NCBI RefSeq assembly: GCF_014385105.1
Contig: NZ_JACRTE010000006.1
Coordinates: 62,001-126,000, forward strand
Reading direction: 5' to 3'
DNA length: 64,000 nt
Source of the DNA: Qingrenia yutianensis
GTDB lineage: Bacteria; Bacillota; Clostridia; UMGS1810
In this document: positions 53,935 to 62,338 of the stretch, one piece after another
How positions within the stretch are numbered: the stretch's first letter is position 1
How the letters are laid out: each line of letters starts with the position of its first letter
Translations under genes and position numbers: made by a program
Notes under the pieces: generated by a model
Database searches by the model: none
Seen by the model: the letters and a program-made list of their open reading frames with translations, nothing else
Told to the model about the DNA's origin: nothing

Positions 53935-54486
53935 ATGAAAGAAACCGACACCTTGGAAAAATACATTAAAAAAATGAAAAAACCGAGCGACTTTTTTAAT
54001 CATCATATATGCCGCAGCTCGCTTTACGGCGGAATTGAATATTTTGTTACGCTTTACAGCAAAATTCCCGAGCGCTTTCTATACGAAATATATAAAGAAG
54101 CGCTTATGAAAAGTATACGGCATAAATTTAAAAAACAGCTTTTCACCGAAAAACTCGAAAGAAAAATAAAAGCGCTCGGCAAAGACGAAATTTTAAGCAA
54201 CACAAATCTTGTAAATCTCGCCGATGATGACGGATTTATAACAGTATACCGCGGTCATACCGACGATATCGAATACACATCGGCGTCGTGGACGGCAAAT
54301 GAAGATTTCGCGCACCGTTTCGGCAAACGCCACGCACTGTTTGACAATCTGCCGTATTATTACGTCACAAAAGGGCGCGTAAATATTGACGACATTGTTA
54401 TGTATATCACCGAGAAGGGCGAGGACGAAATTATTGTTCTGCCGAAATTTGTAAAAGAAAAAACACGGGAAATTTTTGAATTTTAA
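53935..54486 (+). CDS. small protein with ADP-ribosyltransferase-like C-terminal half
   Basis: This is 183 residues. The first ~90 are helical and basic, unrecognised. The second half follows the R-S-E ART pattern: VYRG (R106), TSASWT (S116-S118, W119) and GEDEIIVLP (E163-x-E165), with AHRFG between. This is the order of NAD-binding Arg, Ser-rich strand and catalytic Glu in arginine/other ADP-ribosyltransferases and in many small phage or toxin-like ART proteins. No signal peptide or neighbouring antitoxin was found. GGAGG lies 12 bases before the ATG, longer than usual. The assignment rests on motif order only. Confidence 0.6.
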   Translation: MKETDTLEKYIKKMKKPSDFFNHHICRSSLYGGIEYFVTLYSKIPERFLYEIYKEALMKSIRHKFKKQLFTEKLERKIKALGKDEILSNTNLVNLADDDGFITVYRGHTDDIEYTSASWTANEDFAHRFGKRHALFDNLPYYYVTKGRVNIDDIVMYITEKGEDEIIVLPKFVKEKTREIFEF

Positions 54487-54499
54487 CCTTAAATTGTAT

Positions 54500-54528
54500 T
54501 TGATTTTTTTAATCAAACGTGTTATATT
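54500..54528 (+). promoter_or_regulatory. promoter with dyad overlapping -35
   Basis: TTGATT (54500-54505) and TATATT (54523-54528) are 17 bases apart. TTGATT-TTTTT-AATCAA (54500-54516) is a perfect dyad resembling Crp/Fnr-type sites but with a wider spacer, so a redox or nitrosative-stress regulator is only a possibility. Confidence 0.55.
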
Positions 54529-54582
54529 GTTTGTCGTAAGATATACAAACAGATATACAAAAATATGTGTGAGGTGTTTTAT

Positions 54583-55284
54583 ATGATAAGACGTATCATT
54601 GAAATAGACCGTGAAAAATGCAACGGCTGCGGACTTTGCGCCGAGGCTTGCCACGAGGGCGCAATCGGAATGGTTGACGGCAAAGCGAAACTTCTCCGCG
54701 ACGACTACTGCGACGGACTCGGCGACTGCCTGCCCACTTGCCCTACCGGCGCAATATCGTTTGTAGAGCGCGAGGCGGCGGAATATGATGCCGAGGCGGT
54801 TAAGAAAAATATGGAAATTAAAAAACAAAAATTTCACGGCGGTTGCCCCGGTTCAATGGCAAGAACAATTTCTCACGAAAAGACGGAGGACGTATCAGCG
54901 GAAGATACCGCAAAACCGGTATCACAGCTTTCACAGTGGCCCGTGCAGATTAAGCTTGCACCCGTGAACGCTCCGTATTTTGACGGCGCAAATCTTCTCA
55001 TTGCCGCAGACTGCACCGCTTACGCATATGCGGATTTTCACAGAGATTTTATAAAAAACCATATAACGCTTATCGGCTGTCCCAAGCTTGATATGACGGA
55101 TTATTCCGAAAAACTTACGGAAATTATAAAAAACAACGATATAAAAAGCGTAAAGGTTGCAAGAATGTCCGTTCCGTGCTGCGGAGGTATTGAAAATGCC
55201 GTTAAAACCGCACTTCAGAACAGCGGAAAGTTTATTCCGTGGCAGGTTGTGACAATTTCAACAGACGGCGGAATTTTGGAATAA
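54583..55284 (+). CDS. 4Fe-4S ferredoxin-type protein
   Basis: This is 233 residues. The first cluster motif is CNGCGLCAEAC near residue 14. The second, CDGLGDCLPTCPTG, has a wider first gap than the usual CxxCxxC. The C-terminal half holds further cysteines (GGCPG, LIGCPKLD, VPCCGG). This architecture occurs in clostridia beside hybrid-cluster or anaerobic oxidoreductase genes, where it donates electrons or senses redox state; no partner enzyme is adjacent here. GAGGTG lies before the ATG at 54583, which excludes a longer upstream start. Confidence 0.88.
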   Translation: MIRRIIEIDREKCNGCGLCAEACHEGAIGMVDGKAKLLRDDYCDGLGDCLPTCPTGAISFVEREAAEYDAEAVKKNMEIKKQKFHGGCPGSMARTISHEKTEDVSAEDTAKPVSQLSQWPVQIKLAPVNAPYFDGANLLIAADCTAYAYADFHRDFIKNHITLIGCPKLDMTDYSEKLTEIIKNNDIKSVKVARMSVPCCGGIENAVKTALQNSGKFIPWQVVTISTDGGILE

Positions 55285-55334
55285 TTTTATATTTTCAAAT
55301 GTAAAATCAGTCACAAAAAATTTAGTTTTAACGC

Positions 55335-55367
55335 AAAAAACCGTGAGCCTTAAGCCCACGGTTTTTA
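55335..55367. terminator. hairpin terminator between convergent genes
   Basis: AAAAACCGTG and CACGGTTTTT form a 9-10 bp stem around an AGCCTTAAGCC loop, with A- and T-rich flanks, between the ferredoxin gene and ispH-rpsA. Confidence 0.85.
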
Positions 55368-55381
55368 TTATGTTGTCTTAA

Positions 55382-57406
55382 TTATTCTTCTGTTGTTTCA
55401 GCGGTTTCTTCGGAAACAGCTTCATCATTGGCAGCTTCTTCTTTTGCGTTTTCCTCCGCAACGATTTCAGCTTCCTCTGCTTTCTGTGCTTCTTCGATAA
55501 TCGCTCTTATGCTCAAACCGATTTTTTTGTTTTCAAAATCGAGTTCAACAACTCTTGCGGTTACGTGCTGACCAACGCTCAATTCGTCCTCAACCTTGCC
55601 GATACGTTTTGCGGCAACCTGCGAAATATGAATTAAGCCGTCAACTCCGGGATAAATTTCAGCAAATGCACCAAACGGAACAATTCTTACGATTTTGCAG
55701 TCGATGTCTTTGCCCACCTCAAGCTCTGCTTTTGCTTTTTCCCACGGATTGTCGCAAGCTTTTTTGTAACCGAGCGAAACTTTGCCTGTTTCTTTGTTAA
55801 AGTCGATTACATAAACTTCAACAGTTTCACCCTCCGAAACAACCTCGGACGGGTGTTTGATTTTCGACCACGAAAGCTCGGAAATGTGAACCAAGCCGTC
55901 TACACCGCCGATGTCAACAAACGCACCGAATTTTGTGAGCGATTTAACAACGCCTGTGTATGTTTTGCCGACTTCAACGTTGTTCCAGAATTCTTCTGCA
56001 AGTTTCTTTTTCTGCTCTCTGATAACCGCCGCGATTGAGCCGACGATTTTCGTTCTGCCGCGTTTTTTGGAAATTTCAATAATTTTAAGATCAACGGTAA
56101 GATTCTGCAATACCGACAAATCAGCCAAATATCTGTCCGACGCAAATTTTGCCGGAACAAAAATTCTTCCGCCGTTAACAGCAACCAAAACACCGCCGTT
56201 TAAAATTTCAACAACCTTACCCGTAAGAACGGTTTCGTTTTCAAAAGCTTCTTCCAAAACTTTTTCGCTCTTGATAGCGTCGATTTTTCTTTTTGAAAGC
56301 GTAACTTCGCCCTCAACGTCATTAACTCTGACAACGAAAACTTCAATTTCGTCGCCGACATTTATAAGTTCACAAATGTCAGCCTCGGGGTCGTCAACAA
56401 CCTCGCTTGCAGGTATGAAACCGTCTGATTTATACCCCAAGTTAACGCTGACACCGTTGGGTTCAACTCGCATAACGGTTCCCTTAACAATATCACCTGT
56501 TTTTAAGGTAACCAAAGCCTGCTCCTTTTCGTGTTCTTTCAATACTTCGGCAAAGCTTACTTCGCCATTTACCATTTCTTCCATCTCGCCTACTACCTCC
56601 TTAATTATCCACGGCGGAGTCGATGCTCCGGCCGTAATACCAATTTTGTTTTTTGGTATATCGAAACGCAAGGGTAAATCCCTCACGGTTTCAATCTGAA
56701 AAGTGTTTTTGCAGTATTTTTTTGAAATATCCGCAAGCCGTTTTGTGTTTGCGCTCATCCTGCCGCCCACAACCAGCATAATATCGACCGTTTTCGATAT
56801 TTCCTCCGCGTCTTTCTGACGTTTTTCGGTCGCACTACATATTGTATCAAATATTATGGGGTTTTGGCAAGATATTTTTACAAATTTTTTTATTTTTTCG
56901 TAATTTTTTTTATCCATAGTGGTCTGCGCCACCAGACAAACCCTGTCGGACGGCGAAATTTTGCCGTCAAGCTCGCTTAAATCGCTTATAACCAGCGCGC
57001 TGTCGTCACACCAGCCGTTTATACCGTCAACCTCGGGGTGATGCTTGTCCCCCGCGATGATGATTTTATAGCCTTTTTCGTGATACTCCGAGGCGATATT
57101 GTGAATTTTTTTCACAAACGGACAGGTTAAATCGCAAAAATCAATATTTTCGCTTTTTATTTTTTCAATCACGCTTTTTTTAACGCCGTGCGTACGTATC
57201 GCAAGCGTTGCGCCTTTCGGCGTTTCATCGGGCGAATTTACAATTTTCACGCCGAGCGACTCAAATTTTTCTATCACCGAGCCGTTGTGAATAATCGGTC
57301 CGAGCGTGACGGTTTTTTTCTCTTTTGCAATGCGCATAAGCTCGTTTACGGCGCGCTCTACGCCGAAGCAAAAACCTGCGCTTTTTGCCACTGTTATTTT
57401 ACACAT
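55382..57406 (-). CDS. ispH: fused IspH (HMBPP reductase) and ribosomal protein S1-like protein
   Basis: This is 674 residues. Residues 1-285 are IspH: KSAGFCFGVERAV (first Fe-S Cys), DFCDLTCPFVKK, HHPEVDGINGW and FDTICSATEKRQ (third Cys). It makes IPP and DMAPP in the MEP pathway. Four S1 RNA-binding domains follow (~300-640: IVKGTVMRVEPNGVSVNLGY; VLTGKVVEILNGGVLVAV; YTGVVKSLTKFGAFVDIGG; IDCKIVRIVPFGAFAEIYPG), then an acidic Glu/Ala-rich tail. The fusion is a known clostridial arrangement. GGAG nine bases before the ATG at 57406 sets the start, eight bases inside the end of plsC. Confidence 0.97.
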   Translation of the reverse strand: MCKITVAKSAGFCFGVERAVNELMRIAKEKKTVTLGPIIHNGSVIEKFESLGVKIVNSPDETPKGATLAIRTHGVKKSVIEKIKSENIDFCDLTCPFVKKIHNIASEYHEKGYKIIIAGDKHHPEVDGINGWCDDSALVISDLSELDGKISPSDRVCLVAQTTMDKKNYEKIKKFVKISCQNPIIFDTICSATEKRQKDAEEISKTVDIMLVVGGRMSANTKRLADISKKYCKNTFQIETVRDLPLRFDIPKNKIGITAGASTPPWIIKEVVGEMEEMVNGEVSFAEVLKEHEKEQALVTLKTGDIVKGTVMRVEPNGVSVNLGYKSDGFIPASEVVDDPEADICELINVGDEIEVFVVRVNDVEGEVTLSKRKIDAIKSEKVLEEAFENETVLTGKVVEILNGGVLVAVNGGRIFVPAKFASDRYLADLSVLQNLTVDLKIIEISKKRGRTKIVGSIAAVIREQKKKLAEEFWNNVEVGKTYTGVVKSLTKFGAFVDIGGVDGLVHISELSWSKIKHPSEVVSEGETVEVYVIDFNKETGKVSLGYKKACDNPWEKAKAELEVGKDIDCKIVRIVPFGAFAEIYPGVDGLIHISQVAAKRIGKVEDELSVGQHVTARVVELDFENKKIGLSIRAIIEEAQKAEEAEIVAEENAKEEAANDEAVSEETAETTEE

Positions 57407-57992
57407 TTTTTGTATCTCCGGCAAGTTTTTTAATTTCTCCGTAAATGTCACCGCTCAAAACTTCAAGCTCCTCTGGAGTGAGTTTTTTGCCTTTAAGTTC
57501 GGTCAAATCCATACATTTGCCGATGTTTATTTTTATCTTTGAAAAAGGTTTATAACTTGCGTTAATGTATATCGGCACAACATTTGCACCCGTTCTCGAC
57601 GCGATAAGCGCCGCGCCTTTTTTCGCGTCCGCGCCGTTCATTTGTTTTGTGCGCGTGCCCGTCGGAAACATCCCCAAAACCTCGCCGTTTTTAAGAACCT
57701 CCATAGAGCTTTTTATTGCCTTAATATCCGCCGCACCGCGCTTTATGGGAATAACACCCTCACTCGTCAAAAGCTTGTTTAAAAAGAAATTTTCAAACAG
57801 CTCGCTTTTCGCCATAAAATGGACTTTCCGCTTTAAAAACAGTATCAGAATGACGGGATCCCAGTTGCTTTGGTGGTTTGCGCACACCATACACGCACCG
57901 TTGTCGGGGATATTTTCCATACCCGAAATTTCTATTCTGAAAATCACACGGCAAAATACTTTTACCAGAAACTCAACAATTCTTAAAATCAT
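57399..57992 (-). CDS. plsC: 1-acyl-glycerol-3-phosphate acyltransferase
   Basis: This is 197 residues. Acyltransferase motif I is HQSNWDP (HxxxxD, near residue 37), motif III MFPTGTRTK, and motif IV VVPIYINA. It makes phosphatidic acid at the membrane. It starts three bases after cmk and its end overlaps the ispH-rpsA start by eight bases, so the four genes are coupled. Confidence 0.94.
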   Translation of the reverse strand: MILRIVEFLVKVFCRVIFRIEISGMENIPDNGACMVCANHQSNWDPVILILFLKRKVHFMAKSELFENFFLNKLLTSEGVIPIKRGAADIKAIKSSMEVLKNGEVLGMFPTGTRTKQMNGADAKKGAALIASRTGANVVPIYINASYKPFSKIKINIGKCMDLTELKGKKLTPEELEVLSGDIYGEIKKLAGDTKNV

Positions 57993-57995
57993 ACT

Positions 57996-58673
57996 CTATT
58001 TTTCCAATCTTTCAGAAATTATGTTTTCAATAAGACGCTCCGACTCCGCAAGATTAAGCTCGCTCGTATCCGCCAAAATACTGTCGCCGGCAGGTTTAAG
58101 AGGTGCAAACGCACGCTCCTCGTCGTTTTTGTCACGCTTTTTCATATCGCACAAAACCTCGTCAAACGTGACGTTTTCTCCCTTTTCCAAAAGCTCGTCA
58201 AAGCGCCTTTTTGCGCGTTTTTCAGCACTTGCGGTGAGAAAAATTTTAATATCCGCATCGGGCAGAACATATGTTCCTATGTCGCGCCCGTCCATAATAC
58301 AGCTGTGATTTTTCGCGATTTCGCGCTGTAAATCCACAAGCTTTAAGCGGACTTCCTTTATGACCGCAATATTTGACGCGCCCATCGACACCTCGGGCGT
58401 TCTTATAAGGTTGGTAACGTCCGCGCCGTCAAGATAAATATGCTGATTACCGTCTATGTGCGAAATTTCGATTTTCGTATCGGCAATAGCCTTTATCACG
58501 CTTGGTATATCGTTTTTTATGTCAATTTTCAAATTCAGCATTTTTAATGCTGACGCGCGGTACATCGCACCCGTGTCTATGTATATAAACCCGAATTTTT
58601 TTGCCGCAAGACGCGCCAGCGTGCTTTTTCCTGCGCCCGACGGGCCGTCAATGGCAACGTTTATAATTTTCAT
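57996..58673 (-). CDS. cmk: cytidylate kinase
   Basis: This is 225 residues. Walker A is GPSGAGKSTLARL at the N-terminus, followed by FIYIDTGAMYRASALKML, the CMP-binding MDGRDIGTYVLPDADIKIFL and the lid SAEKRAKRR. It phosphorylates CMP and dCMP. GGAGG before the ATG, 13 bases after the HutP gene. Confidence 0.97.
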   Translation of the reverse strand: MKIINVAIDGPSGAGKSTLARLAAKKFGFIYIDTGAMYRASALKMLNLKIDIKNDIPSVIKAIADTKIEISHIDGNQHIYLDGADVTNLIRTPEVSMGASNIAVIKEVRLKLVDLQREIAKNHSCIMDGRDIGTYVLPDADIKIFLTASAEKRAKRRFDELLEKGENVTFDEVLCDMKKRDKNDEERAFAPLKPAGDSILADTSELNLAESERLIENIISERLEK

Positions 58674-58686
58674 TTTGTCCTCCGAA

Positions 58687-59106
58687 TTAAATAACGCGGT
58701 GTCCCAAGCCTATGCCGACTTCGTTTAGGTGAAGCATACCGATTGCAAAAAATATGCACACGCAAAGGTGCTCTTTATACCTTGCAATGCCGATTTTTCC
58801 GCCGACGTTAAGCCCGATTGCCTTATCCATAACCTGCGTAATAGCCTCACGCGTTGCACCGATAACGGCGCCCTCCTCACGGTGAGTGCTCGAAATAACT
58901 CCCTCGCGCACCGCAGAAACCACCGCGCGCTCAACAATTTTGTTGATGTTGGTTATAAATTCTCCGCCGTAATCGACCGCGGAACACACAAATCCGTCCT
59001 TGCTTTTTTCTTCTATGTACTCACGCTCGGCGCTTCTGCCTTTTGTGAGTGCAATGGAAATCGCCGCGGCTGCCACGTCACGGCTGCCGATTTCATTTTC
59101 GTTCAT
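58687..59106 (-). CDS. HutP-family RNA-binding regulator
   Basis: This is 139 residues of the HutP family, which in Bacillus binds histidine and Mg2+ and acts as an mRNA antiterminator for histidine use. Diagnostic parts: GSRDVAAAAISIAL near residue 7, HREEGAVIGATREAI and CIFFAIGMLHLNEVGIGLGHR at the C-terminus. No hut genes are nearby; instead it heads cmk-plsC-ispH-rpsA. GGAG lies eight bases before the ATG at 59106. The mRNA leader has a hairpin (59138-59157) it might bind, which is inference. Confidence 0.9.
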   Translation of the reverse strand: MNENEIGSRDVAAAAISIALTKGRSAEREYIEEKSKDGFVCSAVDYGGEFITNINKIVERAVVSAVREGVISSTHREEGAVIGATREAITQVMDKAIGLNVGGKIGIARYKEHLCVCIFFAIGMLHLNEVGIGLGHRVI

Positions 59107-59137
59107 AATTTTCTCCTTTGCTGCCATATTACCGTCG

Positions 59138-59195
59138 GGCGGTAGTCTGATACCGCCTTAAATTTTATTATACAACATTTTTCGCGGATTTACAA
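59138..59195 (-). promoter_or_regulatory. promoter and 5' leader hairpin of the hutP-cmk-plsC-ispH operon
   Basis: On the minus strand, TTGTAA (59190-59195) and TATAAT (59167-59172) are 17 bases apart. The transcript starts just before a 7-bp hairpin GGCGGTA-loop-TACCGCC (59138-59157) with no T-run, so it is not a terminator. Confidence 0.8.
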
Positions 59196-59202
59196 TACCT
59201 TT

Positions 59203-59673
59203 TCAACTGTTTTTGAGAATTATCCGTCCTACAAAATTTATGCCCTTTGTTATCGGAATTTCGCCGTTTGCCGTTGTAAGATAAAGATTATCGGTCATAT
59301 CCGAAATTTTAACGGTGTATTTTTCGTTTTTAAGTGCCTTTATCTCTATAACCGACGTGCTTAAGAGTTCAAGCTTTTTTTCGGTTTGGTCAAAGACGTC
59401 CACCTTTTCGCCGTTCACCAAAATTTCAAGCTCATTTTTCGGCTCGCCCGACAAAAGCGTGAGCGTCACAACACCCTCGCGGATTGCGTCATCGCCTACC
59501 GCCGTGCCTTCAAAAACCTCAATATCGGTAAAATATCCCTTTACAAAAGGAATTTTCAATCCGATCTGCGATATTAAAACCAGTGCAAGCAGTGATATAC
59601 AAAGCGTTTTAAGCGTTTTGTCAACGTTTATATTTTCGCTTTTTTTCCTTATTTTATCAAAAAATTTATTCAT
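59203..59673 (-). CDS. unknown single-pass membrane-anchored protein
   Basis: This is 156 residues. A basic cytoplasmic tail of ~20 residues precedes one hydrophobic helix (TLCISLLALVLISQIGL) and a ~115-residue outer beta-rich domain (LEILVNGEKVDVF; YTVKISDM). No family or active site recognised. GGGAGGGCGG precedes the ATG. It lies between the BaiN-like gene (71 bases upstream on this strand) and the hutP operon promoter. Confidence 0.75.
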   Translation of the reverse strand: MNKFFDKIRKKSENINVDKTLKTLCISLLALVLISQIGLKIPFVKGYFTDIEVFEGTAVGDDAIREGVVTLTLLSGEPKNELEILVNGEKVDVFDQTEKKLELLSTSVIEIKALKNEKYTVKISDMTDNLYLTTANGEIPITKGINFVGRIILKNS

Positions 59674-59743
59674 ATTCCGCCCTCCCGAAAATATTTCATC
59701 ACAAGTATATTTTATGAAGAAACGGAAAATAAATTCAAATTAT

Positions 59744-60958
59744 CTATACGTTTTTGCCTGCAAGATAACCTGTCGAAAAGGCAATCTGCAAATTGTAACC
59801 GCCTGTATACGCGTCGACGTCGATAACCTCGCCGGCGAAAAACAGTCCGCTTTCAAGCTTGGACTCCATAGTTGACGGGTTTATCTCTTTCACGCACACT
59901 CCGCCCGACGTAACAATTGCCTCGGAAACGGGACGGAAATCCTTTATGTTAAGCGGAAAACGCTTTATTGCCGAAACAAGATTTTTTCGTTCGTTCTTTG
60001 TTATTTCGTTAACCTTTTTGTGCTCGAAAATCCCCGATTTTTCCGCAACGGGGGCAATCATTTTCTGCGGTAAGAGTTTTGACAGCGAATTTACAAAATC
60101 CTTGTTTTTAAATTCATCAAAATCGCGCAAAATGCGCTTGTCCAGCGTTTTTTCGTCCAGTGCCGGTTTTAAATCTATAAAAACCTTACACTCTGACACC
60201 CGGTCGGGTTTTATGTGACTGCTCGCGCTCAAAACGAGCGGACCCGAAATTCCGTAATGCGTGAAAAGCATTTCGCCCATTTCGGAAAAAATCTCTTTTT
60301 TGCCGTCATATACGCTTAAAACAACATTTTTCAATGACAGTCCCATCATAGGATAAACATTTTCCTTTGTTTCAAGCGGTACGAGCGACGGTTTGGGCGG
60401 TATTACGGTATGACCGAATTTTTGAGCGAATTTATATCCGTCGCCCGTCGAACCAGTGGACGGATAACTAACACCGCCGGTTGCGATAACAACTTTGTCG
60501 CACAAAAGGCTTTTTTTGTCGGCAAAAATCACTCTCTTTTTGCCGTCCTCGCTTAAAATATCGGCAACCTCGCTGTTGTAAAGTACAACGCCGTTTTTTG
60601 CAAGCAGTTTTTTCAGCGCGTTCAAAACATCTTTCGATTTATCGCTTACAGGGAAAATTCTCCCTCCGCGCTCGACTTTTGTTTCAAGACCGAGCTTGTT
60701 TAAAAGCCGTATAAGGTCGGCATTTGTGAAAGAATAAAACGCGCTGTATAAAAAATTTGAGTTGCGCGGAACATTTTTGAAAAATTCCTCAATATCGGCA
60801 TTGTTTGTAATGTTGCAGCGTCCCTTGCCCGTTATGAGAAGCTTTTTTCCAAGCATATTGTTTTTTTCGGTAAGCACAACTTTTTTGCCCCTCGCGGCGG
60901 CAACCGCGGCGGTCATCATTCCGGCAGGCCCTCCGCCTATAACGCAAACAACACTCAC
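59744..60958 (-). CDS. HI0933/BaiN-like FAD-dependent oxidoreductase
   Basis: This is 404 residues. The FAD-binding GGGPAGMMTAAVAAARG is at the N-terminus, with LLITGKGRCNITNN and VIATGGVSYPSTGSTGDGY as the HI0933 hallmarks. SGLFFAGEVIDVDAYTGGYN is near the C-terminus. BaiN in clostridia reduces bile-acid intermediates, but the family is broad and the substrate here is unknown. The start is GTG with GGGGTG upstream. It follows the RpiR regulator by 13 bases, so they share a transcript. Confidence 0.93.
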   Translation of the reverse strand: MSVVCVIGGGPAGMMTAAVAAARGKKVVLTEKNNMLGKKLLITGKGRCNITNNADIEEFFKNVPRNSNFLYSAFYSFTNADLIRLLNKLGLETKVERGGRIFPVSDKSKDVLNALKKLLAKNGVVLYNSEVADILSEDGKKRVIFADKKSLLCDKVVIATGGVSYPSTGSTGDGYKFAQKFGHTVIPPKPSLVPLETKENVYPMMGLSLKNVVLSVYDGKKEIFSEMGEMLFTHYGISGPLVLSASSHIKPDRVSECKVFIDLKPALDEKTLDKRILRDFDEFKNKDFVNSLSKLLPQKMIAPVAEKSGIFEHKKVNEITKNERKNLVSAIKRFPLNIKDFRPVSEAIVTSGGVCVKEINPSTMESKLESGLFFAGEVIDVDAYTGGYNLQIAFSTGYLAGKNV

Positions 60959-60971
60959 ATTTTCACCCCGT

Positions 60972-61835
60972 TTATTTTATGTATTTCTCGTAAACCTCGT
61001 ATTCGTCCCAAATATCCTCAAGTTCGGAAAGCGTTTTTCCGACCTCCTCCTTGCGTTCGATAACAAGCGCGACAATAAGCGCATTGATAATCGAAAGCGG
61101 TGCGACAAGCGAATCTACAAACGTTGACATATCGCACCGAGCGGTGAGCGTGTAGCTCGCGTTTTCGGTGATGGGCGAATTTTGACTGTCGGTAATCGCA
61201 ACAATACTGCTTTTTTTCTCGTGCGCATATTTTAACGCGTTTATCGTTCTGCGCGAATAACGCGGAAAACTAATCGCTACAACGACGTCGTTTTCGCCTA
61301 TTCTGTAAATCTGCTCAAACGTTTCACTCGCACTGTTTGTGCTTATAATTTTAACATTCGGAAAAATTAAATTAAGGTAAAATCCCAGAAAATTCGCTAT
61401 GGAATAACAGCTTCTTGCGCCGATAATATAAATATTCTCGGCGTTTAAAATTGTTGACACCGCGCCGTCAAATGCGTCTTTATCAAGCTCCTCACCCGTT
61501 TGTTTAAGCTTCTCCATATCCGAAAGAAGCACCGATTTTAAAACGTTCTGCTCATCGATATGCGTCTTTATTATTTCCATTCGCTGAACGGAAGTAAGCT
61601 TGTTGCGTATAAGCTCGCGCAGAGCCTTCTGAAGTTTGGGATATCCCCCGAAACCAAGCTCAACCGCGAAGCGGACAACTGTAGACTCGCTCACTCCCAC
61701 AACCTTGCCAAGCTTTGACGCAGTGATGAACGCCGCTTTGTCATAATGTTTTACAATATAGTCGGCAATTTTTTTGTGACTCTTGCTGAAGGTATCCGAC
61801 CGTGCCGAAATTTCGGCAATTAAATCTTTCTCCAT
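60972..61835 (-). CDS. MurR/RpiR-family transcriptional regulator
   Basis: This is 287 residues. The N-terminal RpiR helix-turn-helix covers residues ~1-75 (SKLGKVVGVSESTVVRFAVE). The SIS sugar-phosphate-binding domain follows (~105-250: AENIYIIGARSCYSIANFL; VVVAISFPRYSRRTI). Such proteins sense sugar phosphates or amino sugars. The ATG has GAGGG upstream. It is followed by the BaiN-like gene rather than a sugar operon, so the effector is unclear. Confidence 0.93.
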   Translation of the reverse strand: MEKDLIAEISARSDTFSKSHKKIADYIVKHYDKAAFITASKLGKVVGVSESTVVRFAVELGFGGYPKLQKALRELIRNKLTSVQRMEIIKTHIDEQNVLKSVLLSDMEKLKQTGEELDKDAFDGAVSTILNAENIYIIGARSCYSIANFLGFYLNLIFPNVKIISTNSASETFEQIYRIGENDVVVAISFPRYSRRTINALKYAHEKKSSIVAITDSQNSPITENASYTLTARCDMSTFVDSLVAPLSIINALIVALVIERKEEVGKTLSELEDIWDEYEVYEKYIK

Positions 61836-61875
61836 TTTTAAACCCTCTTATTTTTCTGATAATGTATATGCAGTC

Positions 61876-61908
61876 AAACACCTCCAATGGACGCCATTGG
61901 AGGTGTTT
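61876..61908 (-). terminator. 15-bp hairpin after the cold-shock gene
   Basis: AAACACCTCCAATGG and CCATTGGAGGTGTTT form a perfect 15-bp stem with a three-base loop. The T-tract is short, so it may be a weak terminator or a transcript-stabilising 3' end. Confidence 0.7.
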
Positions 61909-61993
61909 TAAGGTTTGTAATTATCGAGCTATAAATATACACTATCTGTTAATCAAATCTATATTTAAAAACCCTTGCATCGGAATGCCTCAA

Positions 61994-62194
61994 TTAGCAC
62001 TTTGTAACGTTGGCAGCTTGAGGGCCTTTGTTTCCTTCGATAACTTCAAATTCTACGTTATCACCCTCTGCAAGTGATTTGTAGCCGTCCATTGTAATAG
62101 CCGAAAAATGAACAAAAACGTCTGTACCGTCTTCGCATTCGATGAAGCCGTAGCCTTTTTCAGCATTAAACCATTTAACTGTACCTTTTTGCAT
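61994..62194 (-). CDS. cold-shock domain protein
   Basis: This is 66 residues, a single OB-fold cold-shock protein. RNP1 is KGYGFIE and RNP2 VFVHFSAI; these bind single-stranded RNA. AGGAGG lies before the ATG at 62194 and fixes the start; a longer frame upstream has no ribosome site. It is a single-gene unit. Confidence 0.97.
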   Translation of the reverse strand: MQKGTVKWFNAEKGYGFIECEDGTDVFVHFSAITMDGYKSLAEGDNVEFEVIEGNKGPQAANVTKC

Positions 62195-62338
62195 ATCTAA
62201 AGTACCTCCTAAAAATTTTACGAGCTTAATTTTTCGCTCAATGAATAGTTTACCATATCGGCAAAAAAAAGTCAAATGTTTTTTTGAAAAACCGTAACTC
62301 TTTTTTCATCAAAAAGCGACATTTCCAAAGACCGTTTA

